Shown here: piece by piece, positions 50,221 to 60,313 of the stretch
Position numbering within the stretch: the stretch's first letter is position 1
Layout: the number at the start of each line of letters is the position of its first letter
DNA from: Halofilum ochraceum
Lineage (GTDB): Bacteria; Pseudomonadota; Gammaproteobacteria; XJ16; Halofilaceae
Direction of reading: 5' to 3'
DNA length: 64,000 nucleotides
NCBI RefSeq assembly: GCF_001614315.2
Contig: NZ_LVEG02000004.1
Coordinates: forward strand, 186,001-250,000
Program-made: the position numbers and the translations under genes
Notes under the pieces: generated by a model
Told to the model about the DNA's origin: nothing
The model's input: the letters and a program-made list of their open reading frames with translations, nothing else
Database searches by the model: none

Positions 50221-51555
50221 ATGACCCAGGCGATTGAGCCGGTGCCCGCCACCAGCGACGGCTGCAGGAAGATGCTCGCCCCACGCATGACGATGGTCGT
50301 GGCGTTTGTCCTGCTGCTGATGGCGCCCGGCGCCGTGACCGCCGCGGACGGACGCGATGCGTTCCAGCGGGGTGTCGAAGCGGCGCAGCGGGATGATTAC
50401 CGCCAGGCGATCGAGCATTTCGAGGCGGCCCGCCGGGCCGGGCTCGATACCGGGGCGCTGCACTACAACCTCGCCGTAGCCCATTACCGCGTGGGCGAGT
50501 TCGAGGCTGCCGAGGCGGCCTTCCAGCGCGCCGTGGACAGCGGTTCCATGGTGGCGCCGGCGTATTATCAGCTCGGGCGCATCGCCCGTGAGCGGGGTGA
50601 CCGGAAGCGGGCCCGGGCCCTTTTCCGAAGCGCCGCGCGGGAAGCCAGAACAGACCGCCTGCGCCGGCGTGCGCGCGATGCCCTGGCGGCGCTCGATCCG
50701 TCCGTCTCGGCACCGGACTATGTCTATGTGGGGCTCGGTGGCGGCCACGACTCGAATATCGCCCTGACACCGAGCGATGCAAGTCGGGGCAGCGAAGAAT
50801 CCGACCAGTTCCTGGATGCCGTCCTGGTGGGGCGCTGGCCGGTAAGCGACCGGACGTACCTGCGCGGCAGCGCCTACGTGCAGCGATTCCTCGACGCGGA
50901 GGATTTCGATCTGACGACACTCCGCGGCGGCGTCGGCCGGGTCGGTCTGCTGGGTGAAGACTGGCGCTGGGATGCCTGGATCGATGGCCGTCACCAGCGT
51001 TTCGGGGGCGATGCCTTCGAGAATTCGGCGCTCGCGGGCGGTCGGCTCCAACGCCCCCTGAATGCCGAGTGGTTGCTCGAACTCGATTATCGAATCGAAC
51101 TGGCGCGTGGCGCGAGCGGTTTCGGGTTTCTGGACGGCATTGAGAACGAGTTCGAGGTGGCGCTGGGCGAGCGCGGGCGGACCGGCTGGGACCTGTCCGC
51201 CGGGATCGGCGTCTCCGACCGCGATGATCGCCAAACCGCCGACGATTTCTTCAGCTTCTCCTGGGACGAACTCCGCCTCGCCGTGGACTACACGCTCCGC
51301 CTCGACGCCAGGCACCACCTCACGATCTCGGGGGACTGGCATCGCCGTGACTTCGACGGTCAGGAAGTCCGCAATGGCCAGCCTCGGGGGACACGCGAGG
51401 ACGACCTGATCGGTGTCGGGGCCGCTCTCGACCGGCAGCTGGGCCGCAACTGGAGCGCTCGCGCCAGCCTTCGCCTGGAGGAGCGCGACTCGACGCTGAA
51501 CGAGTTCGATTATGACCGCGAGGTAGTGCGGGTGCGGCTCGAACGCATTTTCTGA
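50221..51555 (+). CDS. TPR plus outer-membrane beta-barrel protein (Slam-like layout)
   Basis: About 444 residues. A signal peptide lies near 24-43 (MVVAFVLLLMAPGAVTAAD), two to three TPR units at about 45-150 (DAFQRGVEAAQRDDYRQAIEHFEAARRAG; ALHYNLAVAHYRVGEFEAAEAAF), and a C-terminal beta-barrel from about 165 (YVYVGLGGGHDSNIALTPSD...) to the final Phe (RVRLERIF), with alternating strands throughout. TPR followed by a barrel of about 280 residues is the layout of surface lipoprotein assembly modifiers (Slam) and of some polysaccharide exporters. Start is uncertain: 50272 or 50287 would put the signal peptide at the N-terminus. Confidence 0.78.
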   Translation: MTQAIEPVPATSDGCRKMLAPRMTMVVAFVLLLMAPGAVTAADGRDAFQRGVEAAQRDDYRQAIEHFEAARRAGLDTGALHYNLAVAHYRVGEFEAAEAAFQRAVDSGSMVAPAYYQLGRIARERGDRKRARALFRSAAREARTDRLRRRARDALAALDPSVSAPDYVYVGLGGGHDSNIALTPSDASRGSEESDQFLDAVLVGRWPVSDRTYLRGSAYVQRFLDAEDFDLTTLRGGVGRVGLLGEDWRWDAWIDGRHQRFGGDAFENSALAGGRLQRPLNAEWLLELDYRIELARGASGFGFLDGIENEFEVALGERGRTGWDLSAGIGVSDRDDRQTADDFFSFSWDELRLAVDYTLRLDARHHLTISGDWHRRDFDGQEVRNGQPRGTREDDLIGVGAALDRQLGRNWSARASLRLEERDSTLNEFDYDREVVRVRLERIF

Positions 51556-51662
51556 GTGCGGAGGAATGTGGCCGTTGCCCGCCAGCGCCACGCTCCGCCA
51601 GAACGACTGTGGCCCCGATGGTGGGATCGAGCGCAATCGGGGCCCGGACTGCGCCTACATGA

Positions 51663-51678
51663 TGTGATCTACATCACA
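51663..51678 (+). promoter_or_regulatory. Near-consensus CRP/Vfr-type binding site
   Basis: TGTGATCTACATCACA: perfect half sites TGTGA and TCACA, six-base spacer, one base from the ideal core TGTGATCTAGATCACA. It lies 138 bases upstream of the DUF4382 lipoprotein ATG and 108 bases after the barrel gene. No CRP gene is in the window, so the regulator is inferred. Confidence 0.6.
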
Positions 51679-51815
51679 GGTTCGAACTTCTGGCCACGAT
51701 CCCGGCGACCCCGATGGAACGTTTCCGTCGGGCGAACCGTGTCCCGGGTTGAGGCTGCGGATCCGTCCCGGGACGGACCGAGCCCCGAACCCACACGACA
51801 GCAAGGGAATTCATC

Positions 51816-52805
51816 ATGGGCCAGCAGTATTCCAGGCACGACATTCACCGTGCGGCCGGCGCGATCGCGATCGCGGCAGGCGTTGCCCTTCTCAGCGCCT
51901 GCGGTGGCGGCTCCAGCGACGGTTCCGGCAGCGGTTCGCTCACTGTTGGCGTGACCGACGCGCCGGTGGATGACGCCGAGCATGTTTATGTCCAGTTCTC
52001 GTCGATCACCCTGAAACCCAGCGGTGTCGACGACGACGAGGACGGGGACGACGACAACGTCAACGACAATGGCAATAACGGCGACGGGCCGCCGTTCGAG
52101 ACGATCACGTTTGACGAGCCCCGGCGTATCGATCTGCTCGATCAGCAGCACGGCAACAGCGCGCTGCTCATCGAGGACGAGCCCGTGCCGGCCGGCGACT
52201 ATGATTGGATCCGGCTCGGGGTCGATCTTGGTCAGGGTGACTCGGTGATCGTCATCGATGGTGGCGAAAATGATCTGCGGATCCCGAGCGGCGCGCAAAC
52301 CGGTCTCAAGCTGGTTACGCCATTCACCGTAGCGAACGGGGGGACGCTGGACCTCACCATCGACTTCGACCTGCGGAAGTCGGTCGTGGAGACCGGTAAT
52401 GGTGAGTACATCCTCAAACCCGCCCTGCGCCTCGTAAGAACCGAGGAGACCGGGGAAATCGCGGTGAATGCGAGCGAGACCTATGTCTCCAACAACCAGT
52501 GCGGCTCGGAGCCCGGCAAAAATGCCGTCTACGTCTTCGAGGGGGATGTCGTGCCCGACGATGTCGATGGCAACGAGCCGGACCCGATCACCACTGTGCT
52601 CGACAGCGACGATTCGGACGGGAAATTCACGGGTACAGCAGGGTTTCTTGAGCCGGGTACTTATACCGTCACCTACGTCTGCGATGCGGAAGACGATGAT
52701 CCGTCCGCCGACGAGGACGATAACGGTGGTCTGACCTTCCTCGATATCGACGACGCGGTCGAAGTCGAGGCCGGCGAGACGGCGGAGTACAACCTGCCGG
52801 AGTAA
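51816..52805 (+). CDS. DUF4382 lipoprotein
   Basis: A 329-residue protein with a lipoprotein signal (GAIAIAAGVALLSAC, lipidated Cys29), a Gly/Ser linker (GGGSSDGSGSGS) and the DUF4382 domain (LTVGVTDAPVDDAEHVYVQFSSITLKPSG ... PAGDYDWIRLGVD). An Asp/Asn/Gly insert at about 70-90 (DDDEDGDDDNVNDNGNNGDG) may bind calcium. A second beta domain follows from about 220 (ASETYVSNNQCGSEPGKNAVYVFEGDVVPD). The linker lacks a clear Lol retention signal. Partner of the barrel protein is plausible. A terminator follows. Confidence 0.85.
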   Translation: MGQQYSRHDIHRAAGAIAIAAGVALLSACGGGSSDGSGSGSLTVGVTDAPVDDAEHVYVQFSSITLKPSGVDDDEDGDDDNVNDNGNNGDGPPFETITFDEPRRIDLLDQQHGNSALLIEDEPVPAGDYDWIRLGVDLGQGDSVIVIDGGENDLRIPSGAQTGLKLVTPFTVANGGTLDLTIDFDLRKSVVETGNGEYILKPALRLVRTEETGEIAVNASETYVSNNQCGSEPGKNAVYVFEGDVVPDDVDGNEPDPITTVLDSDDSDGKFTGTAGFLEPGTYTVTYVCDAEDDDPSADEDDNGGLTFLDIDDAVEVEAGETAEYNLPE

Positions 52806-52888
52806 GTGACGAGGCGGGCCTGCACTCGATTGCATAACAGGCAGCACGAGCGCCGGCCGTCGCCCATCGATAAAGGCAGAACGGTTGA

Positions 52889-52921
52889 CCCCGGCCACGA
52901 TTGTGTAGCCGGGGTTTTTTT
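52889..52921 (+). terminator. Intrinsic terminator after the DUF4382 gene
   Basis: Stem CCCCGGC (52889-52895) with GCCGGGG (52908-52914), 12-base loop, then seven T at 52915-52921. Confidence 0.9.
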
Positions 52922-52998
52922 ACGCCCCATCGAACGCGACCGGCGTTACGGTGGGGGCCGCGCGCGGCGTGGTGTGTGAATCCTGCATGGAGCAATAA

Positions 52999-53544
52999 AT
53001 GACGAACGATCGAAATGACAGCAGATCCCGGAACGGTGTGATCGCGATCGCGGCCATCCTCGTTGTGCTTGGCGGCATCCCCGCAGCCGCCATGGCCGAT
53101 CGCTCTGGAAACGCCGGAAACAACGCCTCTGAGCGCGCCGGGGACAAGGGCGGCGATCGCCGACAACAGGGCCTCGACAAGGCCCGGGACGCGGGTGCTG
53201 ATCCGCAGGCGAACGAAAGCGCCACCGGCAACAAGGGCAACAAAGGCAACAAGGGGAATAAAGGCAACAAGGGGAATAAAGGCAACAAGGATTCTGCCCG
53301 AGGCGAGCGCGAGTCCGAGCGTGGTCGGGATGAACGGGAGCGCGATCGGGTCGAGGAAGAACAGGATCGGGCCGAGGATCAGCGCGAGCACGCGGAAGAG
53401 GAACGTGAGCGTGAAGCCGAGCGGGCCGAGGAGGAACGCGAGCGCGCGGAAGAAGAACGTGAGCGTGAAGCCGAACGGGCCGAAGAGGAGCGCGAGCGCG
53501 AGGACGAAGAGAGGGAACGCGAGGAAGAGGAATACGAGGACTGA
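52999..53544 (+). CDS. Secreted repeat-rich, highly charged protein
   Basis: A 181-residue exported protein: signal peptide at about 12-33 (GVIAIAAILVVLGGIPAAAMA), an Asn/Gly/Lys-rich region with seven GNK units (77-97), and a highly charged helix from about 100 to the end built from Glu/Arg, including two identical 18-residue repeats (132-149 and 150-167, AEEEREREAERAEEERER). The last part fits a single alpha-helix or coiled coil. No homologue recognised. GGAG lies before ATG 52999. Its repeats could change length by slippage. Confidence 0.78.
   Translation: MTNDRNDSRSRNGVIAIAAILVVLGGIPAAAMADRSGNAGNNASERAGDKGGDRRQQGLDKARDAGADPQANESATGNKGNKGNKGNKGNKGNKGNKDSARGERESERGRDERERDRVEEEQDRAEDQREHAEEEREREAERAEEERERAEEEREREAERAEEEREREDEEREREEEEYED
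53227..53289 (+). repeat. Seven 9-bp units coding GNK
   Basis: GGCAACAAG-type 9-mers (variants GGCAACAAA, GGGAATAAA) repeated seven times in frame inside the charged secreted protein. Unit length is a multiple of three, so gain or loss would keep the frame. Confidence 0.85.
53392..53499 (+). repeat. Two 54-bp units coding identical 18-residue repeats
   Basis: 53392-53445 and 53446-53499 encode the same 18 residues with few silent differences, in the charged C-terminal helix of the same protein. Confidence 0.85.
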
Positions 53545-53655
53545 AGCTGCCCCGGTGTGCCTGCCCCGGGGTGCGTACGCCAGCGTGCGTACCCCGGGAT
53601 GCCCAAATGTGATACCTTCGCGCGCCTGAAAAGTCCCGGCCCGGAGGTATGCGAC

Positions 53656-53943
53656 GTGTCCCTGTCGCCCGACGAAGTCCGCCGAATCGCCCATCTCGCC
53701 CGGCTCTCCGTGTCCGATGACGAGGTCGCGGCGAACGCGAATGATCTCTCGAATATCCTCGACCTGGTTGACCGCATGAACGCGGTCGACACCAGCGGGG
53801 TCACGCCGATGGCGCACCCGCAGAACGCCACGCAGCGCCTGCGCCCGGACATGGTGACCGAGCCCGATCAGCGCGAGCGCTACCAGCGCCTCGCGCCGGC
53901 CGTCGAGCGCGGCCTCTACCTCGTCCCGCGCGTGGTCGAGTAA
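53656..53943 (+). CDS. gatC: Asp/Glu-tRNA amidotransferase subunit C
   Basis: A 95-residue protein: SLSPDEVRRIAHLARLSVSDDE and SNILDLVDRMNAVDTSGVTPMAHPQNATQRLRPD, the GatC pattern. It wraps GatA and holds GatAB together in the complex that converts Glu-tRNA(Gln) or Asp-tRNA(Asn) to the amide form. GTG 53656 is preferred with GGAGG nine bases upstream; there is no ATG at the family start position. An imperfect hairpin (CCCCGGGGTGCG...CGTACCCCGGG, about 53567-53602) lies upstream. Confidence 0.93.
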   Translation: MSLSPDEVRRIAHLARLSVSDDEVAANANDLSNILDLVDRMNAVDTSGVTPMAHPQNATQRLRPDMVTEPDQRERYQRLAPAVERGLYLVPRVVE

Positions 53944-54009
53944 AGCGATACGTGGCGGTGAGATGACCACCGCCAGCCATGATTTCCGGCCGCACCGGGC
54001 CGACCAACG

Positions 54010-55488
54010 ATGGATCGAATCCCCGTGATGCATGACCGCACCATCGCCGAACTGGCGCGGGCCCTTGCCGACGGCGAGGTCTCCAGCGTCGAACTGACCC
54101 GCGGCTTCCTCGATCGGATCGAGGCCCGCGACCCCGACTGCAACAGCTTCATCACCGTCACCCGCGAGCAGGCGTTGGCCGAGGCCGAGGCCGCCGACGA
54201 GGCCCGCGCGGCCGGCCGCGGTGGGCCGCTGACCGGCGTGCCGATCGCGCACAAGGACATCTTCTGTACCGACGGTGTCCGTACGAGTTGCGGCTCGCGC
54301 ATGCTCGACAATTTCGAGGCGCCTTACGACGCCACGGTCGTGCGCAACATGCGCGACGCCGGACTGGTCATGCTCGGCAAGACGAACATGGACGAGTTCG
54401 CCATGGGCTCGTCCAACGAGACCTCGTATTACGGTCCCGTGAAGAACCCCTGGGATCCCACGCGTGTTCCGGGCGGTTCCTCCGGCGGCTCCGCGGCGGC
54501 CGTCGCCGCACGCCTGGCACCGGGCGCGACCGGCACGGATACCGGCGGCTCGATCCGCCAGCCGGCGGCCATGTGCAGTCTGACCGGGCTCAAGCCGACC
54601 TACGGGCGCGTGTCGCGCTTCGGCATGGTGGCGTTCGCCTCCAGTCTGGACCAGGGCGGTCCGCTGGCCCGGACCGCCGAGGACTGCGCGCTGATGCTGG
54701 GCGCGATGGCGGGTTTCGACCCGAACGATTCCACCAGCATCGATCGCCCGGTCGACGACTATGCCGCCGCCCTCGACGGCGTCAGCCTCCAGGGTCTGAA
54801 GGTGGGCCTGCCGAAGGAATACTTCGGCGAGGGCATGAGCGAGGGCGTGCGCGGCGCGGTCGAGGGCGCCGCCGAGCGCCTGCGCGAGCTTGGGGCGGAG
54901 CCGGTCGAGATCTCGCTGGCGCATACCGAGCTGTCGGTGCCGGCGTATTACGTGGTCGCGCCCGCCGAGGCATCGTCGAACCTCTCGCGTTTCGACGGGG
55001 TGCGCTACGGCTATCGCTGCGACGAACCGAAGAACATCATCGATCTCTACGAGCGCTCGCGTGGCGAGGGCTTCGGCGCCGAGGTCAAGCGCCGCATCAT
55101 GGTCGGTACCTATGCGCTCTCGGCCGGCTACTTCGATGCCTATTACCTCAAGGCGCAGAAGATCCGTCAGCTCATCAGCGACGACTTCCGCAAGGCCTTC
55201 GAACAGGTCGACGTGATCCTGGGGCCGACCTCGCCGACGACCGCCTTCCCGATCGGCGAGCGCAGCGACGACCCGGTCGCCATGTACCTGTCGGACGTCT
55301 ATACGATCGCCGTCAACCTGGCCGGCCTCCCGGCCCTGTCGATGCCCGCGGGCTTCGCCGATGGGCTTCCGGTCGGCGTCCAGCTCATCGGCAACCACTT
55401 CGACGAGGGCCGCCTGCTCGGGGTCGCTCACCAGTATCAGCAGGCCACCGATCACCACCGCCAGGTACCGGCGGGCGTGAACGACTGA
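54010..55488 (+). CDS. gatA: Asp/Glu-tRNA amidotransferase subunit A
   Basis: A 492-residue amidase-signature enzyme with the Ser-cisSer-Lys triad: Lys in [14 protein letters not shown], Ser in [14 protein letters not shown] and in [11 protein letters not shown]. Provides ammonia from glutamine. The family start is usually MHxxTIAEL, which begins at ATG 54028; ATG 54010 is the outermost. Follows gatC by 66 bases. Confidence 0.95.
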   Translation: MDRIPVMHDRTIAELARALADGEVSSVELTRGFLDRIEARDPDCNSFITVTREQALAEAEAADEARAAGRGGPLTGVPIAHKDIFCTDGVRTSCGSRMLDNFEAPYDATVVRNMRDAGLVMLGKTNMDEFAMGSSNETSYYGPVKNPWDPTRVPGGSSGGSAAAVAARLAPGATGTDTGGSIRQPAAMCSLTGLKPTYGRVSRFGMVAFASSLDQGGPLARTAEDCALMLGAMAGFDPNDSTSIDRPVDDYAAALDGVSLQGLKVGLPKEYFGEGMSEGVRGAVEGAAERLRELGAEPVEISLAHTELSVPAYYVVAPAEASSNLSRFDGVRYGYRCDEPKNIIDLYERSRGEGFGAEVKRRIMVGTYALSAGYFDAYYLKAQKIRQLISDDFRKAFEQVDVILGPTSPTTAFPIGERSDDPVAMYLSDVYTIAVNLAGLPALSMPAGFADGLPVGVQLIGNHFDEGRLLGVAHQYQQATDHHRQVPAGVND

Positions 55489-55505
55489 ACGGGGCGAGGG
55501 CAATC

Positions 55506-56942
55506 ATGCAGTGGGAAACCGTCATCGGGCTGGAGATCCATGCCCAGCTCGCGACCAACAGCAAGATCTTCTCGGGCGCCTCGACGCAGTTCGGCAACGA
55601 GCCGAACCGCCAGGCCTGCCCGGTCGACCTCGGCCTGCCCGGCGTCCTGCCGGTGCTCAACGAAGGGGCCGTGGCGATGGCCGTGCGCCTCGGGCTCGGT
55701 ATCGGGGCCGATATCGCCGGCCGCTCGGTGTTCGCGCGCAAGAACTACTTCTATCCGGATCTGCCCAAGGGCTACCAGATCTCGCAGTACGAGATCCCCG
55801 TGGTCGGTACCGGGCAACTGGAGATCGCGCTCGACGACGGCACCGTCAAGACCATCGGCGTTACCCGCGCGCATCTCGAAGAGGACGCTGGCAAGTCCCT
55901 GCACGAGGACTTCCACGGCATGACCGGGATCGACCTCAACCGCGCGGGCACGCCGCTGCTGGAAATCGTCTCCGAGCCCGACATGCGCTCACCGGCCGAG
56001 GCGGTCGCGTACGCCAAGAAGATCCGCACGCTGGTGCGCTATCTCGGTATCTGTGACGGCAACATGCAGGAGGGCTCGCTGCGCGTGGACGCGAATATTT
56101 CCATCCGCCCGGCGGGATCGGACGAGTACGGCACGCGCGCCGAGATCAAGAACGTCAACTCGTTCCGCTTCCTGGAGAAGGCGCTGAACTTCGAGTTCGA
56201 GCGCCAGCGCGAGATCCTCGAGGAAGGCGGCAAGGTCGATCAGGAAACACGCCTCTACGATGCCAACGCCGACGAAACGCGCTCGATGCGCACCAAGGAA
56301 GAGGCGAACGACTACCGCTACTTCCCGGACCCGGATCTGTTGCCACTGGAGGTCGATCAGGCCTTCATCGAGCGGGTGCGCGCCGAGCTGCCTGAACTGC
56401 CGGATGAAAAGCGCGATCGCTTCATCCGCGAATATGGTCTGCCGGCGTACGATGCCAACGTCCTGACCGCTTCGCGCGAACTGGCCGACTACTACGAGGC
56501 GACGGTCACGGCGGCCGGCGGCGCGCCGAAGGTCGCGGCCAACTGGGTCATGTCCGAGCTTGGCGGGGTGCTGAATGCACAGGGCATCGATATCACCGAG
56601 AGCCCGGTGTCAGCTGAAGCGCTCGGCGGACTGATCCAGCGCATCCAGGACCAGACCATCTCCGGCAAGATCGCCAAACAGGTGTTCGAGGCGATGGTCG
56701 CCGGTGAGGGCAATGCCGATACGGTCATCGAGGCCAAAGGGCTGAAACAGATCACCGACAGCGGCGAGATCGAGCGCATGATCGACGAAGTCGTCGATGC
56801 CAATCCCGGCCAGGTCGAACAGTATCGGGCCGGTAAGGACAAGGTGCTCGGCTGGTTCGTCGGTCAGGTCATGAAGGCCTCGCGCGGCAAGGCCAACCCG
56901 GAGCAGGTCAACCAGCTGCTGCGGCAGAAGCTCGACTCCTGA
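55506..56942 (+). CDS. gatB: Asp/Glu-tRNA amidotransferase subunit B
   Basis: A 478-residue protein starting [25 protein letters not shown], with [48 protein letters not shown] and the YqeY-like tail domain ([21 protein letters not shown]). It activates the misacylated tRNA with ATP. 17 bases after gatA. Confidence 0.96.
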   Translation: MQWETVIGLEIHAQLATNSKIFSGASTQFGNEPNRQACPVDLGLPGVLPVLNEGAVAMAVRLGLGIGADIAGRSVFARKNYFYPDLPKGYQISQYEIPVVGTGQLEIALDDGTVKTIGVTRAHLEEDAGKSLHEDFHGMTGIDLNRAGTPLLEIVSEPDMRSPAEAVAYAKKIRTLVRYLGICDGNMQEGSLRVDANISIRPAGSDEYGTRAEIKNVNSFRFLEKALNFEFERQREILEEGGKVDQETRLYDANADETRSMRTKEEANDYRYFPDPDLLPLEVDQAFIERVRAELPELPDEKRDRFIREYGLPAYDANVLTASRELADYYEATVTAAGGAPKVAANWVMSELGGVLNAQGIDITESPVSAEALGGLIQRIQDQTISGKIAKQVFEAMVAGEGNADTVIEAKGLKQITDSGEIERMIDEVVDANPGQVEQYRAGKDKVLGWFVGQVMKASRGKANPEQVNQLLRQKLDS

Positions 56943-57005
56943 TCCCCGAGCTTCAGGCTTGCGGGGCAGTCTGCGGGCGTGGCCTGGACTCCGTGCAAGG
57001 GCCTC

Positions 57006-57087
57006 GTTGGGTTTCCTTCGTCAACCCAACCTACGATATTGAGCTGGACACGCGACCGTAGGTTGGGTTGAGCGCAGCGATACCCAA
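57006..57087. repeat. Paired GTTGGGTT-class palindromic repeat
   Basis: GTTGGGTTTCCTTCGTCAAC (57006 onward, ending CCTACG at 57035) and an inverted relative, CGTAGGTTGGGTTGAGCGC (57057-57087). The class GTAGGTTGGGTTGAGCG is a common REP type in proteobacteria. The 326-base gap after gatB holds only this. Confidence 0.78.
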
Positions 57088-57268
57088 AAGACCTCAACAA
57101 CCCGCAGCCGCGGACGCAGGCCGGTCGCTCATGATCCGCGTCGCACGCGTTGCAGAAAGACATGGGCGTTGACACGACAGCGACCCGCGCAGATTCTGTC
57201 ACCCGGTCCGGTCTTGGCCCGACCGCATTTCCCCCTTTGCCAAACTCCCGGAGGGTCTTCCGCTCCCG

Positions 57269-57718
57269 ATGAACGTCAGCCTCACACAGCGCGAATACCG
57301 GCTTCTGCTCGACCTGCTGCTCGCGGCCGACTGGGTGATCCATGGGCACCGCCCCGAAGAGACGGCGGAAGGCGAGCCCTACCGCATGGTGATCCAGAAG
57401 GTCCTCTCGGTGGCGCCCGATTTTGATCTGGGAGACCTGGTCGAGATCGACAGCAAGCAGAACCAGTACCGGCCGACGCGCAAGCTCGAGGACGAAACCG
57501 GCGCCTGGAAGCTGCTCGATGAGTACGACGATCGGGCGTTCTGGGAGGAGCTGATCGTGCGCATGGCGGAACGCGATGTCGCCGCGATGCCGGGCAAGGG
57601 CGATGTCTCGTCCATGTCGCAGGATGAGTACGAACGCCTCGTCGCGCCGCTGGAAGAGAAATATGCCGGCGAGTTTCATGCCAACGGGATTGAGCGGTTG
57701 ACGCTGCGCAACAGCTGA
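57269..57718 (+). CDS. Conserved-looking hypothetical protein
   Basis: A 149-residue soluble acidic protein (MNVSLTQREYRLLLDLLLAADWVIHGHRPEE..., then DFDLGDLVEIDSKQNQYRPT and FWEELIVRMAERDVAAMPGKGDVSSMSQDEYERLVAPLEEKYAGEF). Well-formed gene by composition and codon use; family not recognised. Flanked on both sides by repeat-filled non-coding DNA. Confidence 0.75.
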   Translation: MNVSLTQREYRLLLDLLLAADWVIHGHRPEETAEGEPYRMVIQKVLSVAPDFDLGDLVEIDSKQNQYRPTRKLEDETGAWKLLDEYDDRAFWEELIVRMAERDVAAMPGKGDVSSMSQDEYERLVAPLEEKYAGEFHANGIERLTLRNS

Positions 57719-57869
57719 TTATTCGCGGGACTCATCCGACGCCCGTCCGGTGGGTTCCCGCCACGGCGCCAAGGGAATGCAAAGAAAGGCCGATAACGGT
57801 TCTCGACCAAGGCCGCTCCGCGTTGGGCTTCATGATGCGCATCGGGTCGGTATATGCCGTGCATTCTTC

Positions 57870-57947
57870 ATCGCGAGCAAGCTCGCTCCTACAGTCGTAT
57901 TGGCCCGGCGGTGGCAGGATTCATGTAGGAGCGAGCTTGCTCGCGAT
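57870..57947. repeat. Paired REP/BIME-like element, second 32-bp-spacer copy
   Basis: Inverted 23-mers at 57870-57892 and 57925-57947 (same 23-mer as at 10742), spacer of 32 bases ending GGTGGCAGGATTCAT as at 10742-10819. The pair differs from that copy only in the first part of the spacer. Confidence 0.85.
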
Positions 57948-58214
57948 CGCTGGCCCTGTGCCCGCCGGTGAATTTTGCGTGCGCACCGTGGGGCCAGGGG
58001 TGTTCTGACTTCCTCTCCCCTTCGAGGTCGCCGAGCACGGGGGTGGGGCGATCTCGTTCGGGCACGCTTTCTTTGGTTTCTCTCTTTTCGTGCAAGAGAA
58101 AGGAACTCGCCCGCGATAAGCGGGCGAAACCCGAACCACGTATCCGAATGGGAACACACCCAAGCCGTGCCACGCGGGCTGAAAGGATCGGTGTAACGCC
58201 CCGACACGCAGCAT

Positions 58215-58330
58215 GTCGGGTTAAAACCCGACCTACGGATGGGGCAAGACCGGGAGTGTCGGGTTAAAACCCGACCTACAGATGGGGCAAGACTGGGAGT
58301 GTCGGGTTAAAACCCGACCTACGGATGGGG
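58215..58330. repeat. Three tandem 43-bp palindromic units
   Basis: Units start at 58215, 58258 and 58301 (period 43), each beginning GTCGGGTTAAAACCCGACCT (a short hairpin) and ending GATGGGGCAAGAC-type linker; the last is truncated. Together with 57870-57947 they fill 57719-58382; the stretch 57948-58214 holds nothing I could identify. Confidence 0.88.
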
Positions 58331-58382
58331 AAACGGCGGGTCGTCGGGTCAAAACTGGCCGTCAGGCGGTGCAAACCCGTTC

Positions 58383-59224
58383 CTATCGCGGCGCCCTGGC
58401 CAGGGTAACCCGCGCCAGACCGGCGCTGTCGCTTTGCGTCTCGATAGCCGTCAGCCCCTCATTGGCGAATAGCGCCGTGACCGCGTCGCCTTGGTGCATA
58501 CCATGCTCCACGGCTACGAGTCCGCCCGGAGCAAGGTGGTGCGGCGCCCCGGTGGCGATCTCGCGCAGGGCGTCCAGGCCATCGGGTCCGCCATCAAGTG
58601 AGGCGACCGGTTCGAACCGGATATCGCCTTCAGCGAGATGCGGATCGCCGGTGGCGATATACGGCGGATTGGACACGATCACGTCGAAACGACGGTCACC
58701 CAGGGGCGCGAACCAGTCGCCTTCAAGGAATTCGACATTGACGACGCCGTGGCGGGCGGCGTTGTCCCGGGCCAGCGCCAGCGCGGGGCCGGCGGCGTCC
58801 ACGGCGGTCACCCGGGCATCCGGGCGCTCGTGCGCCAGCGCCACGGCCACGCAGCCACTGCCGGTGCCGAGGTCGAGCACGTTGGGTTCAGGGTTCGCGC
58901 TGGTGCGCAGATGATCGAGTGCCGCACGGACCAGATGCTCGGTCTCCGGGCGCGGGATCAGCACGTCCGGTGAGACCGTGAACGTCAGCGACCAGAATTC
59001 GCGTTCGCCCAGCAGGTACGCGATCGGCTCACCCGCGGCGCGCCGCGCGATGCGCTGATCGAAACCCTCGGTCACGCTCGGCTGGAGTTCCACTTCCGGC
59101 CAGGCGTGCAGCCACGTGCGCGGCCGGCCGAGGGTGTCCGCCAGGAGCAGTTCCGCATCGAGCCGCGCGCTGGGGAAAGCGGCAAGGCGGTCGCGGGCCG
59201 CGGCCAGTGCTTCGTCTACCCGGG

Positions 59225-59228
<4 letters not shown>
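58383..59228 (-). CDS. prmC: Release factor glutamine methyltransferase PrmC
   Basis: A 281-residue enzyme: N-terminal helical domain ([20 protein letters not shown]), [11 protein letters not shown], motif [17 protein letters not shown] and the catalytic NPPY ([13 protein letters not shown]). It methylates the Gln of the GGQ motif in release factors. ATGA overlap with prfA. The last residues continue to a repeat-rich stretch. Confidence 0.94.
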
Positions 59229-60309
<1,081 letters not shown>

Positions 60310-60313
<4 letters not shown>

